Shown piece after piece: positions 59,363 through 64,000 of a DNA stretch of 64,000 nt. The stretch spans positions 1 through 64,000 of the forward strand of contig CAWAZL010000005.1 of the NCBI GenBank assembly GCA_963786495.1, read 5' to 3'. Below the pieces are notes generated by a model. That model was not told where the DNA came from. It saw only the letters and a program-made list of their open reading frames with translations, and made no database searches. Position 1 is the first letter of the stretch. The number at the start of each line of letters is the position of its first letter. This DNA comes from JALZKA01 sp963786495. Lineage in GTDB: Bacteria; Actinomycetota; Thermoleophilia; Solirubrobacterales; 70-9. The position numbers were made by a program, and so were the translations under genes.

Positions 59363-60684
59363 CTACTCGCCCGACTCCTTTTCGACCTGGCCCTCGACCG
59401 AGAACGCGCCCTTGTCGTCGTACGAGTAGATGTCGTACGTACCGACGGTCGGGTCGCCATTGTCGTCGAGATCGATGGTTGCCGGAGACACCCTCGAAGT
59501 CGATGTCGTCACCGGCCTGGAGGGCCTCGATGGCCTCGGCATCGTGGTGAAGTCGTACTTCTCACCGGGTGCCGAAGCGCACTCCTTGGATCGGCCTCGC
59601 GATGTCCGGGCCTTCGCTCGAGCCAGCCGCGACGGCCGCGAGCGCAGCAAAGCATCACAGCGTCGAAGTTCTGGGAATCGAACGAGTTCCGTCTTGACGT
59701 CGGCCGGCTCGGCATCGGAGAAGACGGCGTCGAACTCCTCGCCGACTCGCTCTCAGGCGTGGCCGGGCGGGTGCCGTTGGCGCTGTAGAGCGAATCACCT
59801 GCGATCGAGTCCGGAATGCCGTCCTCGAACGCCAGGCCGTCAGCAGTGAACATCGTCGATGGCATCGAAATCGCCGGTCCGCGCGAGCGCGGCGCCCATC
59901 TCGTTGTAGGGCTCCTCGAAATCGATGATCACGTACGCATCCGGGCGTATCGGCGACGATTCGCTCAGCCTCGGAGTTGTACGAGGAGAGCTCCACGTCA
60001 TAGAGCACCGGGGAGTTGCCGACTGACTTCGCCGCCCTTGCCTCCCATGCGGTCGTGAAGCAATCGGTGGCGATGCCTTCGCCGTACGGGTCGTTACGAG
60101 CGCGCGACAGAGACGACCAGCGTCAGTACCGGCCTTCTGCTCCATGGCGTCGGCGAGTGACCTGACCCTGGAGCGCGTCGGACGGGGCCGTGCGGAACAC
60201 GTATCCGTCGTCGGGGAGCTCCGTGATCTCCGGGCTGGTGCGCGGATGGCGAGATCAGCGGGGTCTTTCGCGACGCTGCCACCGACCGGCCGACCGGAAC
60301 AGTCTCACCGGATGACCACGGACCGACCAGGCAGCTGGAACCGCCCGAGATGAGCTTGGTCGCTGCGGACTGTGCAGCGGCCGGCTCCGTCTGGGAGTCC
60401 TCGACGCTCGCCTCGACCGTGATGCCGTCGGCACCAGCTTCCTCGAGTGCGGCGCTGACCTGCTCGGCCGCGACGTTCGCGGCCTTCTCGCCGGCGGGCC
60501 CGAATGCGCTGAGGTCACCGGTCTGGGGGACCAGGACTCCAACGTTCAGATCAAACGACGCGTCCGATACGTCCTCGCCTCCTCCACCGCTGCTGCCTTC
60601 GTCGTCGTCGTCGCCACAAGCGACGACTCCAAACGAAAGCGCTGCGATGGCTGCGGCGGTCGAAACCAACCTAAGCCTATGCAT
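59363..60684 (-). CDS. livK: Branched-chain amino acid-binding lipoprotein LivK-like (many indels)
   Basis: The substrate-binding protein of the convergent liv importer. The ATG at 60684 follows AAGGAG and opens a lipoprotein signal (STAAAIAALSFGVVACGDDD; lipobox Cys after GVVA). A Ser/Gly linker and DLNVGVLVPQTGDLSAFGPA begin the type 1 periplasmic binding fold. Further pieces in changing frames include GYVFRTAPSDALQGQV, RNDPYGEGIAT, LYDVELSSYNSEAERIVAD, DAYVIIDFEEPYNEMGAALA and the ending VGTYDIYSYDDKGAFSVEGQ. At least six single-base indels are needed to join them, the highest density in the window. Intact lipobox and domain pieces suggest poor sequence rather than decay. Confidence 0.75.
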
Positions 60685-60790
60685 TAATTCTCCTTGGTTT
60701 GAGACACACGGGTTCCTCTTCCCCGTGCCCCCACTTCTATCAGAGCGGGGCCGCTAAATGCCAGTTTCCAGGGTTAAGGCGGGCGTGTTG

Positions 60791-61284
60791 CTACGCCGTT
60801 TGGTTCGAGTCTTGCCCGCCCGGCAGGGCTACGCGGCGCCACTCGGCGATCGCCCCGTCCTCGATCACGAAGCTGGTTTGAGCGAGGCCTCCGCTGCCCG
60901 GGCACGGCCCCTTGCCGGGCCTGTCCTTCAGCTCGAAGGTGGCGGTGATGAACCTGCCCTCGACGGCTGTCTCCTCCAGCGTGGCGCCGCATGGGAGCGA
61001 GTCGTTGAAGAACTCGGCGTCCTCCGCGGTCTCGATGTCGTATGTGAGCCCGTTCTCGGCCTGGGAAGGGATGGCGAAGAACTCGGCCGCGGCCTCGATG
61101 TCGGACTCCGTGAGCGCCTCGGCCCAGGCGTTGATTACCTCGACGTCCTCGGCTGGGCCTTCCAGGTCGGCGGCTTCGGTGACTCGTCTGACTCCGCCGT
61201 AGCCGGCAGTCCTTCCTCGCCACCGCAGGCCGATAGCGCGAGAACGGCGGCGATAAAGGGGATGGCTGCGAGGTGCCGGGGCAT
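60791..61284 (-). CDS. NTF2-like lipoprotein (one indel)
   Basis: A lipoprotein of about 165 residues. The ATG at 61284 opens MPRHLAAIPFIAAVLALSAC with a lipobox Cys, then GGEEGLPATAESDES. A frame change near 61200 joins this to VINAWAEALTESDIEAAAEF, then FAIPSQAEN and GRFITATFELKDRPGKGP. This is an NTF2/SnoaL-like fold with a conserved two-Cys pair (PCGATLEE and GPCPGSG). LspA (32.8 kb) would process the signal. Function unknown. It is downstream of livK's divergent region on the same strand and probably separate. Confidence 0.65.
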
Positions 61285-61400
61285 CACGATGAGTATCGCT
61301 GGCGGGGCTCGATTGGTTCATTGCGCAGCGTTTGAAGGGATGGCAGCGCTATGGCGCTTATATCGCTTCAAGCGGTGTGTTTGGCCTCTTGACACGTGTG

Positions 61401-61414
61401 CGAACATGTGTTCG
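61401..61414. promoter_or_regulatory. LexA (SOS) box before imuB
   Basis: CGAACATGTGTTCG is a 14-base dyad of the GAAC-N4-GTTC type. It ends one base before the imuB ATG at 61416. TTGACA (61389-61394) lies just upstream. The box covers the region where RNA polymerase would sit, so LexA should repress the imuB-dnaE2 operon. Confidence 0.8.
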
Positions 61415-61415
61415 T

Positions 61416-62685
61416 ATGGTTGCTTGTGCCCTTATTCCCCGCTTCGAGCTGCGCGCTGCGCTGGCGGGACGGAAGGAGATGATGGCTCGGCCGGTGGCGA
61501 TCGCTCCCGAGCCGGGGGGCGTGCAGGTGATCGGCGATGCGTCGGGGGCGGCGGAGGCGTTCGGCGTCGTGGCGGGGATGCGGCTGGGCGAGGCACTGGG
61601 GCGCTGCCCCACGCTGGCGCTGGTCCCGGCCGATCCGCAGCGCGCCGAGGAGGCGTGGGAGGCATCGCTTGCGACGCTCGAGGGGATCGGGGCGGCGGTC
61701 GAGTCGCGCCGGCCGGGCGAGGCGTTCTTCGGCCTCGACGGCCTGCGGGCGCTGTGGGGGCGGCCCGAGCGGGCGCTCGAGCGGGCTCGGAAGCTTCTCG
61801 GCCAGGGTGTGCGCCTTGGCGCTGGCCCCACGCGCCTGTGCGCGCTGGCGGCGGCGCTTCGCTCGCGCCCGCGGCGGCGGCGCCGTGATCGTCACCGAGC
61901 GCGAGGCGCGCCTGTTCCTGGCGGCACTTGAAGTCAGCGTTCTTCGCGAGCGGATGGGCGACGAGTGGACGGGCGTCAACCTCGTGGACACGCTGGAGCG
62001 CCTGGGCGTGCGGACGCTGGGCGAGCTGGCGTCCCTCCCCCGCGACGCCGTGGCCGACCGCTTCGGCGATCCCGGGCTGCGCGCCCTGGGGATGGCGCGC
62101 GGCAAAGAGGAGCCGCTTCGCCCCCGCCAGCCGCGCGCCGAGCTCCGCGAGGAGATCGAGCTCCACGACGCCGCCACGGCGGGACAGCTCGACCGCGCGC
62201 TCGAGCTCCTGGTCGACCGCCTCCTTGCGAACCCGCTTCGCCGCGGGCGGAGCTTCAGGCGCCTTCGGATCGAGGCGCGCCTGGCCGGTGGCGGCGGGTG
62301 GCGGATCGAGGCGCCCACGCGCCAGGCGACCGCCAACCGCGAACGCCTGCTCCTCGTGCTCAAGCCGAAGCTGGAAGCGCTTCCCGCGCCCGCGCTGAAG
62401 CTCGCGCTTCGCGCCCTGGAGATGGGCGACGCTCCCCCGCGCCAGCCGACGCTTCAGGCCGACGAGAACGAGGAGCGCCGCGGCCGCATCGCCGAAGCGG
62501 TGCGCCACGCGCGCGCCGCCGCCGGCCGGGGCGCGGTCCTGCGCGTGCTGGAGGTCGATCCCGGCGCCGACGTGCCCGAGCGCTGGGCGACGCTCACGCC
62601 GTTTCCCGAGGACGGACATTCACCGGCCTCCCCCTCCGGGGGGCCGGCCAACAACACCGCGGCTAAGAAGAGGGCCACGCGATGA
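61416..62685 (+). CDS. imuB: ImuB, catalytically inactive Y-family polymerase-like mutasome protein (one indel)
   Basis: The Y-family-like subunit of the ImuA/ImuB/DnaE2 mutasome, which links DnaE2 to the beta clamp during damage-induced mutagenesis. The start MVACALIPRFELRAALAGRK is characteristic. The normal catalytic acidic residues of Y-family polymerases are absent. FFGLDGLRALWGRPERALER, GPTRLCALAAA, then GVRTLGELASLPRDAVADRF (helix-hairpin-helix) follow. An extra base near 61857 shifts the frame; corrected length is 422 residues. The C-terminus (DGHSPASPSGGPA) is encoded by a family C repeat. The ATG directly follows a LexA box, and its stop overlaps the DUF6504 ATG. Confidence 0.86.
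62623..62647. repeat. Family C element inside the imuB 3' end
   Basis: A 25-base copy identical, in reverse complement, to the element at 34429-34453. It is translated in frame as part of the imuB C-terminus. Confidence 0.88.
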
Positions 62686-62915
62686 CCGTCCTCCTCTACG
62701 CGCCGAAGCCCGCACGAGTGCGCATCGACGAGCGCGGGCGCCCCGTCGCCGCGAACGGAGCCGCGGTCGAGACGGTGCGCGAGGAGTGGCTCGTCGAGGA
62801 CCGCTGGTGGACCCCCGAGCCGATCCGCCGCCACTACTTCGAGCTGGCGCTCACCGACGGGCGCTGCGAGGTCGTCTTCCGCGACCAGAAGGGCTGGTTC
62901 TCGCAAAGGGCATGA
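62682..62915 (+). CDS. DUF6504-family small protein of the mutasome operon
   Basis: A 77-residue protein between imuB and dnaE2, overlapping both (ATGA at each end). It reads VRIDERGRPVAANGAAVETV, then EEWLVEDRWWTPEPIRRHYF and CEVVFRDQKGWFSQRA. This matches the DUF6504 pattern (R/V-I-D...G-R-P...W-W...R-x-Y-F). Such genes often sit with imuB or dnaE2 in actinobacteria. The precise role is not known; a fourth mutasome part or a regulator is plausible. Family assignment is from memory of the pattern. Confidence 0.72.
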   Translation: MTVLLYAPKPARVRIDERGRPVAANGAAVETVREEWLVEDRWWTPEPIRRHYFELALTDGRCEVVFRDQKGWFSQRA

Positions 62916-64000
62916 GGGGCGCCGGCGGGTACACAGAGCTCCACTGCCACTCGGGCTTCTCGTTCCTCGACGGAGCGTCCTCGCCCGACGACCTGGCCGC
63001 TGCCGCTGCCGCACAGGGCCACGAGGCGCTGGCGATCACCGACCACGACGGCGTCTGGGGCGCAATGGAGTTCGCCTCGGCCTGCCAACCCCTGGGAGTG
63101 CGCCCAATCGTGGGCACGGAGCTAACCGTGGCGCCCCCGGAGGGGTCAGACCCCTCACAAAGCGCTCACACTCCCCCGTTCCACCTGACGCTCCTGGTCG
63201 AGTCGGCCGCGGGGTGGCGGAATCTCTGCCTTCTCCTGACCGAAGCCCACACCCACACGCGGTCGGGGAGTACGAGCGAGCGGCGGGATGCCCTCCCGCC
63301 TTTGCTGCCGTTGTCGTCCCTCGAACAGCACACCGAAGGGCTCGTCTGCCTCTCGGGCTGCGCACGCGACGGCGCCCTCGCCGGGATCTTCGAACGCGCC
63401 GGCGGCATGCCAAACGGCGCCGACTCGGCCGCGGCGGTGGCGCTGGGCGAGCGCCTGGTTCGAGCGTTCGGGCGCGACGCTTTCCGGATCGAGCTCCAGC
63501 GCCCCATGTGGCGACACGACATGGCGCGCAATCGCTGGCTCACCGGCTTGGCGGAGCGCCTTGGGGTGCCGTGCGTCGCCACGGGCAACGTGCACGCGCA
63601 CGATCCGTCGCGGGCGGCGCTCCAGGACGCGCTGGTGGCGATCCGGCTGGGCGGGTCGCTTGACGAGACGGGGGCGCTGCGGCGGGGCAACACGCGCTCC
63701 GTCCTTCGCCCGCCCGCGGAGATGGCGCTTCTCTTTGCCGACTATCCCGACGCGGTGGCGGAGTCGGGGCGCCTGGCCGAGCGGCTTCGCTTCAACCTCC
63801 TCTCCGACCACGGCTACCGCTACCCGGGCGCCGAGGACGAGGACGCCGACCGCGAGCTGGCCGAGCTGTGTGCGGCGCGCTTCGAAGGCCGCTACGCCGG
63901 CACGCCCGAGCGCCGTGAGGCAAAGCGGCGCTTGGAAGACGAGTTGAAGGTGATCCGCAAGCTGCGTTTGTCCGGCTTCTTCACCCTCCACGCCGACCTG
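62912..64000 (+). CDS. dnaE2: Error-prone DNA polymerase III alpha subunit DnaE2, N-terminal part
   Basis: The first 363 codons of the error-prone replicative-type polymerase used with ImuB; it is open at the window edge. The PHP domain metal ligands are seen in YTELHCHSGFSFLDGASSPD, ALAITDHDGVWGAMEF and VATGNVHAHDPSRAALQDAL. The polymerase palm lies beyond 64000. It is unusual in carrying an exact GGGGTCAGACCCC repeat at 63142-63154, read as GSDPS in a loop between VGTELTVAPPE and FHLTLLVESAAGWRNLCLLL. The frame stays open through it, so the insertion is tolerated. The start ATG 62912 overlaps the DUF6504 stop. Confidence 0.92.
   Translation, partial: MRGAGGYTELHCHSGFSFLDGASSPDDLAAAAAAQGHEALAITDHDGVWGAMEFASACQPLGVRPIVGTELTVAPPEGSDPSQSAHTPPFHLTLLVESAAGWRNLCLLLTEAHTHTRSGSTSERRDALPPLLPLSSLEQHTEGLVCLSGCARDGALAGIFERAGGMPNGADSAAAVALGERLVRAFGRDAFRIELQRPMWRHDMARNRWLTGLAERLGVPCVATGNVHAHDPSRAALQDALVAIRLGGSLDETGALRRGNTRSVLRPPAEMALLFADYPDAVAESGRLAERLRFNLLSDHGYRYPGAEDEDADRELAELCAARFEGRYAGTPERREAKRRLEDELKVIRKLRLSGFFTLHADL
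63142..63154. repeat. Single family A dyad inside dnaE2
   Basis: An exact GGGGTCAGACCCC in frame within the PHP domain loop. It is the only copy here, without a partner, and the only one in the middle of a gene in this window. Confidence 0.92.

Noticed and set aside
1..64000. Prophage, integrative element or genomic island
   Set aside because: No integrase, transposase, phage or toxin-antitoxin genes, no tRNA-flanked repeats, and base composition is uniform.

Overview
This 64 kb window is high-GC chromosomal DNA from an actinobacterium. A member of the Thermoleophilia (Solirubrobacterales-like) is the best fit, which is an inference. It rests on actinobacterial gene neighbourhoods, a SepF/LspA/YggT division cluster, wax-ester/diacylglycerol acyltransferase, an RsiG-FHA-MerR module, a MurA with Asp in place of the usual active-site Cys, LexA boxes of the GAAC-N4-GTTC type, and an ImuB/DnaE2 mutasome. 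There are no phage, plasmid, rRNA, tRNA or CRISPR genes, and no gene-free stretch longer than about 180 bases.

Layout. 1-16 kb is mixed: a PA14-domain secreted protein, a chimeric msrA/ybbN remnant, a CcdA-type protein, an RlpA-like protein, an acyltransferase, a metalloprotease, glutamine-dependent NAD synthetase, thioesterases and an AGPS-like FAD oxidase. It ends with the operon rsiG-FHA-merR. 15.4-31 kb (minus strand) is the core block rpsB-tsf-pyrH-frr-uppS-cdsA-dxr-rseP, followed by fadD and sugar/aminoglycoside-type genes, then ispG-proS-pgsA. 31-36.5 kb holds fkbM and the division/cell-wall cluster pgeF-yggS-sepF-proC-yggT-lspA-rluD. 36.5-47.7 kb holds a CCA-adding-type nucleotidyltransferase, a PQQ-type propeller protein, and murA-hisZ-hisG-hisD-hisB-hisH-hisA. 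Three non-his genes follow hisA before hisF. 47.7-55.6 kb holds an HD protein, a hydrolase, a MacB/FtsX-type transporter, a DksA-type zinc protein and an isocitrate-dehydrogenase-family enzyme. 55.6-60.7 kb is a branched-chain amino-acid ABC transporter (livHMGF plus a convergent livK). 61.4-64 kb is the SOS-type operon imuB-DUF6504-dnaE2, which runs off the window.

Two window-wide patterns matter. First, short perfect dyads recur: GGGGTC-T-GACCCC (11 exact copies and three degenerate ones), GGTGCC-A-GGCACC (three loci, usually paired) and a 25-base CCGG...CCGG element (two identical copies). Most sit at gene 3' ends or between genes, usually in pairs with regular spacing. In several places they are translated as C-terminal tails, and one lies in frame inside the PHP domain of dnaE2. 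Second, many conserved genes (nadE, dxr, proS, hisA/B/D, livH/M/G/F/K, imuB) are broken by single-base indels, mostly insertions. Undoing them restores family-typical lengths, so I read most of them as consensus errors rather than real pseudogenes and annotate those genes across the shifts.
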